Shown here piece after piece: positions 27,272 to 36,091 of a stretch of 64,000 nt of DNA. The notes beneath the pieces are model-generated. The model worked only from the letters and a program-made list of their open reading frames with translations. It searched no databases and was not told the origin of the DNA. The stretch comes from Brevibacillus sp. DP1.3A. GTDB lineage: Bacteria > Bacillota > Bacilli > Brevibacillales > Brevibacillaceae. The position numbers were made by a program, and so were the translations under genes. Location: the NCBI RefSeq assembly GCF_013284245.2, contig NZ_CP085876.1, forward strand, positions 4,552,001 through 4,616,000. The letters are read 5' to 3'. Position 1 is the first letter of the stretch, and each line of letters starts with the position of its first letter.

Positions 27272-29689
27272 TTAACGAACGACGATATTCACCAGTTTGC
27301 CTGGAACAGCGATGACTTTGACGATCGTTTTTCCTTCGATCAGTTCTTTAATCATCTCGTTGTTTTTCGCCATCTCTTCCATCTGTTCTTTCGTCGAATC
27401 AGAAGCGATGAGCAGCTTTTCTTTGTTTTTGCCGTTAATTTGCAGGACGATTTCTACCTCGTCTTCAACCAGCTTCGCTTCGTCATGCGTAGGCCATGCT
27501 GCGTATGCCAGACTCTCGCTGTGGCCCAGTTTTTCCCACAGCTCTTCTCCCAAGTGCGGAGCGATTGGAGACAGCATTTTTACAAAGTCCTCCATGAATT
27601 TCTTCGGCAGAACTTCTGCTTTGTACGCTTCGTTTACGAATACCATCAACTGAGAGATACCTGTATTAAAACGCAGGCCCTCATAGTCTTCTGTTACTTT
27701 TTTCACCGTTTGATGGTACGCGCGCTCCATGCCAGCCACGTTGGAGGTTTCCACGATTTTTTCGTTCAGCTCACCGTTGTCACCCACAAACAAACGATAT
27801 ACGCGATCCAGGAAGCGGCGTGCGCCATCCAAGCCTTTTGTCGACCAAGCGATCGAAGCATCCAGTGGTCCCATGAACATTTCGTACATGCGCAGTGTGT
27901 CGGCACCATGGCTGGTGATGATATCGTCTGGGTTTACGACGTTGCCTTTGGACTTACTCATTTTCTCGTTGTTTTCACCCAGGATCATCCCTTGGTTAAA
28001 CAGCTTTTGGAATGGTTCCTTGGTTGGTACGACACCAATATCGTACAGGAACTTGTGCCAGAAACGAGAGTACAGCAAGTGCAGTACCGCATGTTCTGCA
28101 CCACCAATGTAAATGTCGATTGGCAGCCATTCTTTCAGTTTGTCTGGATCAGCCAATGCCTTGTCATTGTGTGGATCGATGAAGCGCAGGAAGTACCAGC
28201 AGCTACCCGCCCATTGTGGCATCGTGTTTGTCTCACGACGTGCGTTCATGCCTGTTTCCGGATCGACAGTGTTTACCCACTCCGCGATGTTTGCCAGTGG
28301 CGATTCACCTGTACCGGATGGTTTGATTTCTTTTGTTTTTGGCAACATGATTGGCAGTTCGGATTCTGGAACGACTTTCATCGTGCCGTCTTCCAGATGG
28401 AGAATCGGAATTGGCTCACCCCAGTAGCGTTGACGGCTGAACAGCCAGTCGCGCAGACGGTACGTTACCTTGCGATTTCCTTTGCCTTCCGCTTCCAGCC
28501 ACTCGATCATTTTGCTGATAGCCTCTTCTTTGTTCAAACCATCGAGCATGCCGGAGTTGATGTGCTCTCCGTCGCCTGCATACGCTTCTTTGGAGATATC
28601 TCCACCAGCGATTACTTGCTTGATTGGCAGATCGAATGTTTTCGCGAACTCATAGTCACGTTCATCGTGCGCTGGTACCGCCATGATAGAGCCTGTTCCG
28701 TAGCTGATCAGCACATAATCTGCAATCCAGATTGGCAGACGCTCGCCGTTTACCGGGTTGATCGCATACGCTCCGGTAAATACTCCTGTCTTTTCTTTCG
28801 CCAGATCGGTACGCTCCAGATCGCTCTTGTGCTTCGCTTGATCCAGGTACGCTTCCACTGCTTCTTTTTGAGCTGGTACGGTAATTTGCTCAACCAGCTT
28901 GTGCTCAGGAGCCAGTACCGCATAGGTTGCCCCGTAGAGAGTGTCTGGACGAGTCGTAAAGACGGTAAAGGATTCGTCATGACCTTCGATTCCAAAGGTT
29001 ACTTCTGCCCCTTCAGAACGACCGATCCAGTTGCGTTGCATTTCCTTGATACTTTCTGGCCAATCCAGTTCATCCAGGTCAGCGAGCAGTCTTTCCGCAT
29101 ACGCAGTAATTTTCAAGACCCATTGCTTCATTGGGCGGCGTTCTACCGGGTGTCCGCCACGCTCACTTTTTCCGTCAATGACTTCTTCGTTCGCCAAAAC
29201 CGTTCCCAAAGCAGGGCACCAGTTTACAGCTACCTCGTCAATATAAGCCAAGCCGTGCTCATACAGCTTCGTAAAAATCCATTGTGTCCACTTGTAGTAA
29301 TGCGGATCGGTCGTATTGATTTCGCGATCCCAGTCATAGGAAAATCCGAGTGACTTAATTTGGCGACGGAACGTGTTGATATTGTGCTCGGTAAATTCCG
29401 CCGGATCGTTTCCTGTATCGAGCGCGTATTGCTCCGCTGGCAAACCAAACGCATCCCAACCCATTGGATGGAGAACGTTATATCCTTGCATCCGCTTCAT
29501 GCGGGATAATATATCAGTAGCCGTGTAGCCTTCCGGATGTCCTACGTGCAGGCCAGCTCCAGATGGATACGGGAACATGTCGAGTGCGTAAAACTTTTTC
29601 TTTCCCTCATCCTCGGAGGTTTTGAAGGTCTTGTTCTGCTCCCAATATTGCTGCCACTTCTTTTCGACATTTTGATGACTGAATACCAT
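27272..29689 (-). CDS. leuS: Leucyl-tRNA synthetase
   Basis: 805 aa from the ATG at 29689, the bacterial LeuRS length. HIGH-type motif HVGH at 48-51 and KMSKS at 576-580, with the CP1 editing domain in between ([19 protein letters not shown]). The frame is open 39 codons upstream but that part lies over the T-box terminator, so the inner start is right. A Leu T-box controls it. Not normally inside the com/yqe block; it is an insertion relative to B. subtilis order. Confidence 0.97.
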   Translation of the reverse strand: MVFSHQNVEKKWQQYWEQNKTFKTSEDEGKKKFYALDMFPYPSGAGLHVGHPEGYTATDILSRMKRMQGYNVLHPMGWDAFGLPAEQYALDTGNDPAEFTEHNINTFRRQIKSLGFSYDWDREINTTDPHYYKWTQWIFTKLYEHGLAYIDEVAVNWCPALGTVLANEEVIDGKSERGGHPVERRPMKQWVLKITAYAERLLADLDELDWPESIKEMQRNWIGRSEGAEVTFGIEGHDESFTVFTTRPDTLYGATYAVLAPEHKLVEQITVPAQKEAVEAYLDQAKHKSDLERTDLAKEKTGVFTGAYAINPVNGERLPIWIADYVLISYGTGSIMAVPAHDERDYEFAKTFDLPIKQVIAGGDISKEAYAGDGEHINSGMLDGLNKEEAISKMIEWLEAEGKGNRKVTYRLRDWLFSRQRYWGEPIPILHLEDGTMKVVPESELPIMLPKTKEIKPSGTGESPLANIAEWVNTVDPETGMNARRETNTMPQWAGSCWYFLRFIDPHNDKALADPDKLKEWLPIDIYIGGAEHAVLHLLYSRFWHKFLYDIGVVPTKEPFQKLFNQGMILGENNEKMSKSKGNVVNPDDIITSHGADTLRMYEMFMGPLDASIAWSTKGLDGARRFLDRVYRLFVGDNGELNEKIVETSNVAGMERAYHQTVKKVTEDYEGLRFNTGISQLMVFVNEAYKAEVLPKKFMEDFVKMLSPIAPHLGEELWEKLGHSESLAYAAWPTHDEAKLVEDEVEIVLQINGKNKEKLLIASDSTKEQMEEMAKNNEMIKELIEGKTIVKVIAVPGKLVNIVVR

Positions 29690-29726
29690 GGTAAAGCACT
29701 CCCATCTTAAAATAGGTGAAAACAAA

Positions 29727-29775
29727 GAAAACCTCACATCCCAGATCGCTTTTGCGAAAGGGACGAGAGGTTGTT
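29727..29775 (-). terminator. T-box-controlled intrinsic terminator
   Basis: Minus-strand AACCTC...GTCCC pairs with GGGATG...GAGGTT, then TTTTCTTTG. The 5' arm is shared with the T-box antiterminator region. Confidence 0.8.
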
Positions 29776-30012
29776 TACATTCCCGCGGTACCACCCAGAT
29801 TGGCAAATGCTAAGCATTCACCCACTTGTTTCATCCGTATCGGGGATAAGCCGCTCACCCTTACGCAGTCATTGCTTGAATGACCTTGGGGGCAAGTGCT
29901 GGGAGGTGAGTTCAGATAGATCCGGGTTGACTTGCACCATCCGTCAACTCTCTGTGAATGCTCGAATCCAATTCCTACTATTCCTCTTAAACGCGTCGAA
30001 ATCTGTAGTTAT
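29727..30012 (-). promoter_or_regulatory. Leucine T-box leader
   Basis: The T-box GGGTGGTACCGCGG is at 29783-29796 on the minus strand. Stem I carries GAACTCACC at 29905-29913 with specifier codon CTC (Leu) at 29908-29910; AGAGAG lies near the 5' end. Uncharged tRNA-Leu should stabilise the antiterminator and turn on leuS. The specifier agrees with the gene downstream. Confidence 0.95.
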
Positions 30013-30018
30013 AACGCC

Positions 30019-30048
30019 ATTATAGTCAATCCGAACCAATCATGTCAA
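30019..30048 (-). promoter_or_regulatory. Consensus sigma-A promoter of the leuS leader
   Basis: Perfect TTGACA and perfect TATAAT on the minus strand with 18 nt between, overlapping the end of the methyltransferase gene. Confidence 0.8.
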
Positions 30049-30789
30049 ACTTTTCGGCTTGCGGGCTGAAAAAAATAGGCGCTCACTCGCTTCTTGTGGC
30101 GGCATATCCGAGTAATCAGCGGTGATGACAATGTCTGTAAAGCCGGCATCTGTCAGCCAGCGCATCAGTTGGACAGGCTGGTAAGCCCGTTGCCAATGCT
30201 CTTCTTCCATCCGCTCGTACAATCCGTTTGGCTGACGAATGAAAAACGTTAACTGATGCTCTACCTCCAGTCGCAGCGGGTCGCAAAAACATTGCCAAAT
30301 GTACGAAACTTCATCTTCTACATGTGTGAACGTCTCGTCTCCGAAAATGTGCAGCATCTTGTACGGACTGTGCACATCAAACAGAAAGCTCCCACCAGGC
30401 GCGAGATGAGCGAAAACGCGCTTGAACGTTTCCTGCACATCCGCTTCCTCTGTAAGATAGCTCAATGAATCACACAAGGAGATGACCGCATCCGCTTCGG
30501 GCAAGGACAGCTCCCGCATATCCTGCTCCACCCACGCTACTTCTACTTGCTCCTGCCTCATTTTATCATAGGCGATCGCAAGCATTTCTGTTGAGAGATC
30601 CACTCCAGTAACACGGTATCCCCGCTTGGCGAGTGGGATCGCAATCGTGCCAGTCCCACAGCCAAGATCAATGACCCGCACAGGCTTCTCTCCCTTTGTC
30701 CAATGACGCTCGACCCAATCGAGCCACTGGTCATAAGGAGTATCCGCCATCAGCCTGTCATATACAGCGGCCATATGTGCGTATGCCAT
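30040..30789 (-). CDS. yqeM: Class I SAM-dependent methyltransferase, YqeM-like
   Basis: 249 aa. SAM-binding motif I VRVIDLGCGTGTIAIPLA (about 37-54), motif post-I VTGVDLSTEML, and DAVISLCDSLSYL. Position after rsfS matches B. subtilis YqeM. The methyl acceptor is unknown. Six nt after rsfS in the same operon; no terminator follows before the leuS promoter. Confidence 0.85.
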   Translation of the reverse strand: MAYAHMAAVYDRLMADTPYDQWLDWVERHWTKGEKPVRVIDLGCGTGTIAIPLAKRGYRVTGVDLSTEMLAIAYDKMRQEQVEVAWVEQDMRELSLPEADAVISLCDSLSYLTEEADVQETFKRVFAHLAPGGSFLFDVHSPYKMLHIFGDETFTHVEDEVSYIWQCFCDPLRLEVEHQLTFFIRQPNGLYERMEEEHWQRAYQPVQLMRWLTDAGFTDIVITADYSDMPPQEASERLFFSARKPKSLT

Positions 30790-30795
30790 CTGTCC

Positions 30796-31152
30796 TTACC
30801 CTTGCGCGCTGAAGGAAACTTCCTCTGCGTCCTTCCACAGGCGCTCCAGGTTGTAAAACTCGCGATCTTCGCGATGGAAAACGTGAATAACGATATCGCC
30901 CAGATCAACCAGTACCCAGCGACCTTCATCCGCTCCCTCGATACCGCGGACATCATAGCCGTTTTTGTGGGCTTGATCACGGATTTCGCGAACAATTGCC
31001 TGTACTTGACGCTCGTTGTTTCCGTGGCAAATCATGAAATAGTCTGCGATCACGGACAGCTTTTTAATATCGAGCACCTTCAAGTTCTCTGCTTTCTTGT
31101 CCTCTACTGCCTTCACAACCAACTGTGCCAAATCTTCTACTGTTTTAACCAC
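30796..31152 (-). CDS. rsfS: Ribosomal silencing factor RsfS
   Basis: 118 aa, typical. LKVLDIKKLSVIADYFMICHGNNERQVQAI and RWVLVDLGDIVIHVFHREDREFYNLERLW are the family core. RsfS binds L14 on the 50S subunit and blocks subunit joining in starved cells. Starts with GTG in a TAGTG overlap with the yqeK stop, so translation is coupled. Confidence 0.96.
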   Translation of the reverse strand: MVKTVEDLAQLVVKAVEDKKAENLKVLDIKKLSVIADYFMICHGNNERQVQAIVREIRDQAHKNGYDVRGIEGADEGRWVLVDLGDIVIHVFHREDREFYNLERLWKDAEEVSFSAQG

Positions 31153-31742
31153 TAAAACCCTCCTTCTCTCCCTTTGCGGGAAACCAAATCGTTATATGCA
31201 GTCAATGTCAACGGGAAAACCGTCTTTTGCTTCTCTATCAAAAATTGAATCGTGCCTCCCAAGGCGAGTGCCAGGGCGGCATCCAAATCATGCATGGCTT
31301 TGGCGCGAATAAAATCAACACCAGGGTAAACCCGGTTTGGTTCTATATAGTCTGCCACACAGACTACTTTTTCTAACAGGGACATGCCAGCCCGACCCGT
31401 TGTATGGTAGCGAACAGCTTGTAAAATATCTGCATCCGTTACACCCAGATCAGTCTGGATCACAATAGCAGCTGCAAAGGCGTGCCACAGCTCTTTTTCC
31501 CCTTCCAAAAGCTCTGTAGGCATATCGTGGCGAACGAGAATCTCGAACATTTTTTCCACAGGCCAGCACTTACAGTAATCGTGCAACAGTCCAGCAAGCT
31601 CGGCTTTGTCAGGATCAGCCCCGAATCTCTCAGCCAACTCGCGAGCCGACGCAGCCACCCCTAGCGTGTGATTGTAGCGTTTTTCATGCATTTGTTGCCG
31701 TACGCGAACGAGAAGCTCTTCCCGATTATCCAAAAGTCTCAT
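31152..31742 (-). CDS. yqeK: HD-domain Ap4A hydrolase, YqeK family
   Basis: 196 aa. HD signature: HTLGVAASARELAERFGADPDKAELAGLLHDYCK with the paired HD, and RYHTTGRAGM near the end. The family splits diadenosine tetraphosphate symmetrically to two ADP using iron. It overlaps nadD by 17 nt, as in many Bacillales. Confidence 0.93.
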   Translation of the reverse strand: MRLLDNREELLVRVRQQMHEKRYNHTLGVAASARELAERFGADPDKAELAGLLHDYCKCWPVEKMFEILVRHDMPTELLEGEKELWHAFAAAIVIQTDLGVTDADILQAVRYHTTGRAGMSLLEKVVCVADYIEPNRVYPGVDFIRAKAMHDLDAALALALGGTIQFLIEKQKTVFPLTLTAYNDLVSRKGREGGF

Positions 31743-32319
31743 AGATTCGGTTCTCCTTTATATAGCGCTCCACGGCATCAGGTACAAGATAACGGATGCT
31801 TTTCCTGGTAGCTGCCTTCTCGCGAATCATCGTGGAGGAAATGTCCCAAGCAGGCATCTCCACAAATGTGACGTCCTCGCTCGATTTCAGGTCCAGTTCG
31901 GTTCCTGGCCTCGCTAGACCTATAAAGCGTACCATATGAATCAGCTCTTGGTACTGGTACCATTTGGGCAAGATTTTTACCATATCTCCTCCCATGATAA
32001 AGGAAAACCGGCAATCCGGGAACTGCCTGACGAGCTGAACCATCGTGTCATAGGTGTACGATGGACCTTCTCTTGCGAACTCTACATCTGTTACACGAAA
32101 GACCTCGTGATCAGACACGGCAATCTGAACCATTTGCAAGCGGTGATGCGCCAGCGTCAGACTCTCTCTCTTTTTGTGCGGTGGAACGTGTGTAGGCATA
32201 AACCAGACCTCATCCAGGCCCGCTTGCTCTCTGGCTTGTTCTGCCGCCAGCAAGTGCCCGCAATGTATCGGGTCAAACGTTCCTCCCATGATCCCTACTT
32301 GCTTGATTGGCTGTCTCAT
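31726..32319 (-). CDS. nadD: Nicotinate-nucleotide adenylyltransferase
   Basis: 197 aa. GGTFDPIHCGHLLAAEQA carries the nucleotidyltransferase HxGH; MPTHVPPHK follows, and SSTMIREK near residue 165 is the second signature. Makes NaAD from nicotinate mononucleotide and ATP. Part of the yqeG-yqeM operon. Confidence 0.96.
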   Translation of the reverse strand: MRQPIKQVGIMGGTFDPIHCGHLLAAEQAREQAGLDEVWFMPTHVPPHKKRESLTLAHHRLQMVQIAVSDHEVFRVTDVEFAREGPSYTYDTMVQLVRQFPDCRFSFIMGGDMVKILPKWYQYQELIHMVRFIGLARPGTELDLKSSEDVTFVEMPAWDISSTMIREKAATRKSIRYLVPDAVERYIKENRIYETFG

Positions 32320-32333
32320 CGCATGTAGGTCAC

Positions 32334-32630
32334 TTATGGCAGCTTGATCGTCTTGTTCTCCCGGGACTCTTTGTACAAGACAACCGTATGGCCAATCAAT
32401 TGCACAAGCTCTGCTCCAGCACCTGCTGCCAGATCTTCTGCCACTTGATGTTTATCGTCATTATTGTTTTGCAAAATCGCTACCTTGATCAATTCACGTA
32501 CTTCCAACGCTTCTTTGATCTGAGTGATCATGTTTTCGTTTACGCCGCCTTTTCCTACTTGGAAAATGGGGGTGAGATGATGTGCTTCTGCGCGCAAAAA
32601 GCGCTTTTGCTTGCCAGTCAACATCGGCAA
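32334..32630 (-). CDS. yhbY: YhbY/CRM-domain RNA-binding protein (YqeI)
   Basis: 98 aa, one CRM domain: LTGKQKRFLRAEAHHLTPIFQVGKGGV at the start, the GxxG loop in VGKGGVNE, and LIGHTVVLYKES near the end. The E. coli homologue binds pre-50S particles. Between aroE and nadD, as in B. subtilis. Confidence 0.94.
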   Translation of the reverse strand: MPMLTGKQKRFLRAEAHHLTPIFQVGKGGVNENMITQIKEALEVRELIKVAILQNNNDDKHQVAEDLAAGAGAELVQLIGHTVVLYKESRENKTIKLP

Positions 32631-32653
32631 TGCCTCCTTTTACATCCTGCCAA

Positions 32654-33505
32654 TCAGGTTGTTTTCTGTAATTGTTGCAAGACGACCTCACGCATAACCC
32701 CAGTTGGTGCTCGTTCGCCCGTCCACAGCTCGAAAGCTAGTGCACCTTGATTCACGAACATGCCGATTCCGGAATGAACAGTGGCACCGATGGCACGCGC
32801 TTCTTTGAGCAGACGCGTTTCGAGCGGGTTATAAATCAGATCGCTAACGGTTAAACCAGAATGAAGCCATTCTGCTGGCACAGGTGTCTCCTGTACGTTT
32901 GGCAGCATTCCGATCGATGTCGTATTGATCAACAGCGAAGAGTCTGCGATGGCAGCTGCCCCTTCGCCCTGTTCTACGATTTTCGTTGGTACAATCGTCC
33001 CGACATGCTCAGCCAATACTGCGGCTCTTTCCCGGGAACGATTGATGATGCGAATTTCCTTGACTCCTTGTTCAGCCAAGGTAAACGCCACTGCACGCGC
33101 AGCGCCTCCAGCCCCTACCATGGTTACCACTTGCTTTTCAAGAACAATTCCCGTCTCTTCCACAAGCGAACGAACATAGCCCATACCATCTGTGTTGTAG
33201 CCAATCAAGCGTCCATCACGAGAAACGACGGTATTGACAGCCCCGATTCGTTTGGCAAGCGGATCGATTTCATCCAGCATCGGCATGATAGCGACCTTGT
33301 GCGGGATCGTGACGTTAATCCCTTTCAAGCCTAAGGCGCGAATACCCGCGACTGCATCTTCCAGATTTTCCGGTTCAACATCGAACGCAGCATAGGCAAA
33401 TCCCAACCCGGTCTCTGAAAAAGCTGTATTGTGCATCATCGGTGATTGCGAGTGGGAAACTGGATGTCCAAACAGGCCAACCAGTTTTGTTTTGCTTGTA
33501 ATCAT
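32654..33505 (-). CDS. aroE: Shikimate dehydrogenase (NADP+)
   Basis: 283 aa from the inner ATG at 33505 with GGGGAGG upstream. [14 protein letters not shown] binds shikimate; [11 protein letters not shown] contains the catalytic Lys; [14 protein letters not shown] is the dinucleotide loop, and NRSRERA fits NADP. It reduces 3-dehydroshikimate in aromatic amino-acid synthesis. The 14 extra codons of the longest frame lack a ribosome site. Confidence 0.95.
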   Translation of the reverse strand: MITSKTKLVGLFGHPVSHSQSPMMHNTAFSETGLGFAYAAFDVEPENLEDAVAGIRALGLKGINVTIPHKVAIMPMLDEIDPLAKRIGAVNTVVSRDGRLIGYNTDGMGYVRSLVEETGIVLEKQVVTMVGAGGAARAVAFTLAEQGVKEIRIINRSRERAAVLAEHVGTIVPTKIVEQGEGAAAIADSSLLINTTSIGMLPNVQETPVPAEWLHSGLTVSDLIYNPLETRLLKEARAIGATVHSGIGMFVNQGALAFELWTGERAPTGVMREVVLQQLQKTT

Positions 33506-33580
33506 GGAGCTTTTCCTCCCCGGACGTCTCTCTATAGCATATGGCAAGGGGCAAGGCTAACTCGACTTTTCTTGCTTAAG

Positions 33581-34702
33581 CTAGATCAGCCCTTTGCGCA
33601 TCCCAACACTTACGCCTTTAGGTGCATGCACGACAACACTCGCTTCGTGTTTTCCTTGGATGCTGACCCAGCCCAAACCGGAAATTACGATGTCAGTCGT
33701 CGTGGTGGACTTGTTGATTTTAAAGGTGTGCTTCACAAATGGTGGAAGTGCTTTCGCAGCTTCCTCTCCTGTTGGCGGTACCAGCAAGGTTCCGTGATGC
33801 TTCTCCATCACTTCATCCGCTTTTTCCAGCTTCGTCCGATGAATGTACAGGTCGTTATCCGCATAGACGATTAACGGCTGTCTCTCTCCGCGTACGAAGT
33901 CGATACGGGCTAAACCACCCAAAAAGAGTGATTGTCCATTATCGAGCTGATACACCTTGGAGTTGATCCGGCTGGTCGGGGTAATCTTTCTCAGATCAGT
34001 CGGGGATACCATATGTCCAATCTGGTCACGATTAATGATTCCCGGCGTATCAAAAATAGAGCGGCCATCCTCGAGCGGAATCTCGATTTTGTCCAGTGTC
34101 GTACCCGGGAATGGCGAAGTCGTAATCTCCAGCTCAGCCGCACCGTAGTCATGCAAGATGCGGTTGATCATGGTCGACTTTCCTACGTTTGTCACACCGA
34201 CAATGTAAACATCTCGACCTTTGCGCAGCTCTCCAATGCGATTCAACAGTTCATCGATATGAAGTCCTTTTTGCGCGCTGATAAGTACGACATCCTCTGG
34301 GCGCAGTCCGCGTTCTTTTGCTTCGTGCTGCATCCAGTTGCGTACGCGGTTTAGATTGATATTTTTTGGCAGCAGATCAACCTTGTTACCTACGAGCAAG
34401 ATCGGGTTTTTCCCGACAAAGCGCGGCAACCCTTTGAGCCAGGAGCCTTGGAAATCAAAAATATCGACAACCATCACAACAAGCGCCTGCGTAGAGCCGA
34501 TGCCGTCCAAGATCTTAAGGAAGTCGTCATCGCCCATTCCTACGGGAGCAACTTCATTATAATGCTTGATGCGATAACAACGCTGGCAAATAATTACCTT
34601 TCTGCCAAGCGCGGATTCAGGTGCATAGCCAGGCTTTTTTGCATCTGCTGTCTGAATGGCAATCCCACATCCAGCACAAGAGCCATGCATTTGTTCCGTC
34701 AT
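33581..34702 (-). CDS. yqeH: Ribosome biogenesis GTPase YqeH
   Basis: 373 aa. N-terminal zinc finger Cys9, Cys12, Cys39, Cys42. The GTPase is circularly permuted: G4 NKVDLL, G5 SAQKG, G1 GVTNVGKST, then G3 DTPG. The C-terminal region fits the RNA-binding domain of the YlqF/YqeH family. It is needed for 30S assembly in B. subtilis. Its ATG overlaps the yqeG stop (ATGA). Confidence 0.96.
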   Translation of the reverse strand: MTEQMHGSCAGCGIAIQTADAKKPGYAPESALGRKVIICQRCYRIKHYNEVAPVGMGDDDFLKILDGIGSTQALVVMVVDIFDFQGSWLKGLPRFVGKNPILLVGNKVDLLPKNINLNRVRNWMQHEAKERGLRPEDVVLISAQKGLHIDELLNRIGELRKGRDVYIVGVTNVGKSTMINRILHDYGAAELEITTSPFPGTTLDKIEIPLEDGRSIFDTPGIINRDQIGHMVSPTDLRKITPTSRINSKVYQLDNGQSLFLGGLARIDFVRGERQPLIVYADNDLYIHRTKLEKADEVMEKHHGTLLVPPTGEEAAKALPPFVKHTFKINKSTTTTDIVISGLGWVSIQGKHEASVVVHAPKGVSVGMRKGLI

Positions 34703-35223
34703 GCTTTTCTCCTCCACGAAACCATTCCTTTCCTCTCCATCCAAATAAGGGCCACACGCTCCATCTGACGATTAAAGCGCGTCCAAAAACCATCCGTCTG
34801 GGCCACAGGAACAACCAGGATCGTATGAAATCCTAATCGATTTCCTCCCAGCACATCGGTAAACAATTGATCGCCAATGACAACAGTCTCAGCGATGGTT
34901 ACATTCATCTGCCGCACTGCCTGTAAGAAGGCACGGTTTGTCGGCTTTTTGGCCGCATAAATAAACCCGAGATTTAATGGGGCACAGAAGCGGTCTACAC
35001 GCTCCTTGTTGTTGTTGGAGACAACAGTGACCTGTATGCCTACCTCATGCATGCGAGCAAGCCAGTTGATGACCTCCTCTGTTGCATGTGGCCTGTCCCA
35101 TTCCACCAAGGTATTATCCAAGTCTGTAATCACCGCACGGATGTTATTTCGTTTCAATTGATCTATGTCAATGTGATGGATTGATTCGACGAACTGACTA
35201 GGCATCAGCTTCTCTAAAAACAC
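34699..35223 (-). CDS. yqeG: HAD superfamily IIIA phosphatase, YqeG family
   Basis: 174 aa from GTG at 35223, which has GGAGGTG close upstream and gives the family N-terminus. HAD motif I TDLDNTLVEWDRP (Asp34, Asp36), motif II TVVSNN, motif III KKPTNRAF, motif IV VIGDQLFTDVLGGN. Mitochondrial and bacterial relatives act on phosphatidylglycerophosphate or unknown phosphates; the substrate is not certain here. First gene of the yqe operon. Confidence 0.93.
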   Translation of the reverse strand: MFLEKLMPSQFVESIHHIDIDQLKRNNIRAVITDLDNTLVEWDRPHATEEVINWLARMHEVGIQVTVVSNNNKERVDRFCAPLNLGFIYAAKKPTNRAFLQAVRQMNVTIAETVVIGDQLFTDVLGGNRLGFHTILVVPVAQTDGFWTRFNRQMERVALIWMERKGMVSWRRKA

Positions 35224-35362
35224 GGGGCACCTCCAAATGATGTGAAGCAATCAACCGCGATTTCGGCACCTACTATACCATAATCGACCACTTGGTTGCA
35301 AAACAAAAAGCATGATCACTGCTTGCATTGTTCTGGCATCCTGTGTAGAATAGCGTTACCAA

Positions 35363-35390
35363 GAAAACTATTTTTGTTTTTGTAGTTTTC
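35363..35390. promoter_or_regulatory. Operator-like dyad upstream of tetR
   Basis: Inverted repeat GAAAACTA ... TAGTTTTC, arms 8 bp, spacer 12. Its left part AAAACTATTTTTGTTTT (35364-35380) recurs exactly, in inverted orientation, at 36053-36069 before the exporter gene. Over 28 positions the two sites share 24. Confidence 0.7.
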
Positions 35391-35437
35391 TATTACGTTG
35401 TTTTGGCTGGGGGTCGATTGCAATTAAAAACCGGATC

Positions 35438-35986
35438 ATGAAAGGTTTTATTGAAGAGATTCGTGATAAAGGCATGAAATTTTCCATGGATGATTTGGCG
35501 AAGCGGCTCGGGATTAGCAAACGCACGTTATACGAGCACTTCTCATCTAAGGTAGAAATTCTGGAAACAATCATTCAGCAGTCCTTTGAAGAGGGCGATG
35601 AAAAAACACAGCAAATTCTCGCAGACGACAGTCTCTCTCTTATCGATAAAATCAAAGGCGTCATGATGGTTTTACCGACACACTATGAATTTTATGATTT
35701 GCGCATCCTCGAACAGATGAAGCGATATTATCCTGAGCAATATGCCCAAGTCGAGGCTTCTTTATCCGAGGATTGGCAGACGCTTCGCGTACTCATCGAA
35801 CAGGGTATTCGAGAAGGACAAATCGTCAATATGAACGTTACACTCATGTTGAAGGTGATTGTCGATGCCCTCAATTCCACTCTTGATCTGCGTTTTTATA
35901 CAAAAAACCAGATTACAGTCTCAGAGGCGCTTTCCGCCATTGTAGATGTCCTCTTGTTCGGATTGGTGCCGACGGAAAAAAGGTAA
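35438..35986 (+). CDS. TetR/AcrR family transcriptional regulator
   Basis: 182 aa. N-terminal HTH FSMDDLAKRLGISKRTLYEHFSSKVEI; the rest is a helical ligand-binding domain with no specific family. In frame upstream of the ATG lies IAIKNRI, which looks like the normal first helix of TetR proteins, so the real start may be a rare ATT at 35417 or 35423, where GGGGG is the only ribosome-site-like stretch. It very likely represses itself and the exporter pair downstream via the two matching dyads. Confidence 0.88.
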   Translation: MKGFIEEIRDKGMKFSMDDLAKRLGISKRTLYEHFSSKVEILETIIQQSFEEGDEKTQQILADDSLSLIDKIKGVMMVLPTHYEFYDLRILEQMKRYYPEQYAQVEASLSEDWQTLRVLIEQGIREGQIVNMNVTLMLKVIVDALNSTLDLRFYTKNQITVSEALSAIVDVLLFGLVPTEKR

Positions 35987-36043
35987 CACATGACTCGTGG
36001 TCATTCCACTAACTTTGGAAGACCACGATATCGTTTTTGTAAG

Positions 36044-36071
36044 AAAACCAATAAAACAAAAATAGTTTTTA
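36044..36071. promoter_or_regulatory. Second operator-like site before the MFS exporter
   Basis: Contains AAAACAAAAATAGTTTT, the exact reverse complement of the 17-mer in the tetR site. It lies 21 nt before the exporter ATG, between the tetR stop and the ribosome site. Confidence 0.65.
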
Positions 36072-36091
36072 TAGTTAAGAGGTGTTCCATT

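Noticed and set aside
27215..29353. Plus-strand open frame of 712 codons opposite leuS
   Set aside because: Cys/His/Phe-rich shadow translation of leuS, no ribosome site; LeuRS on the other strand has all motifs.
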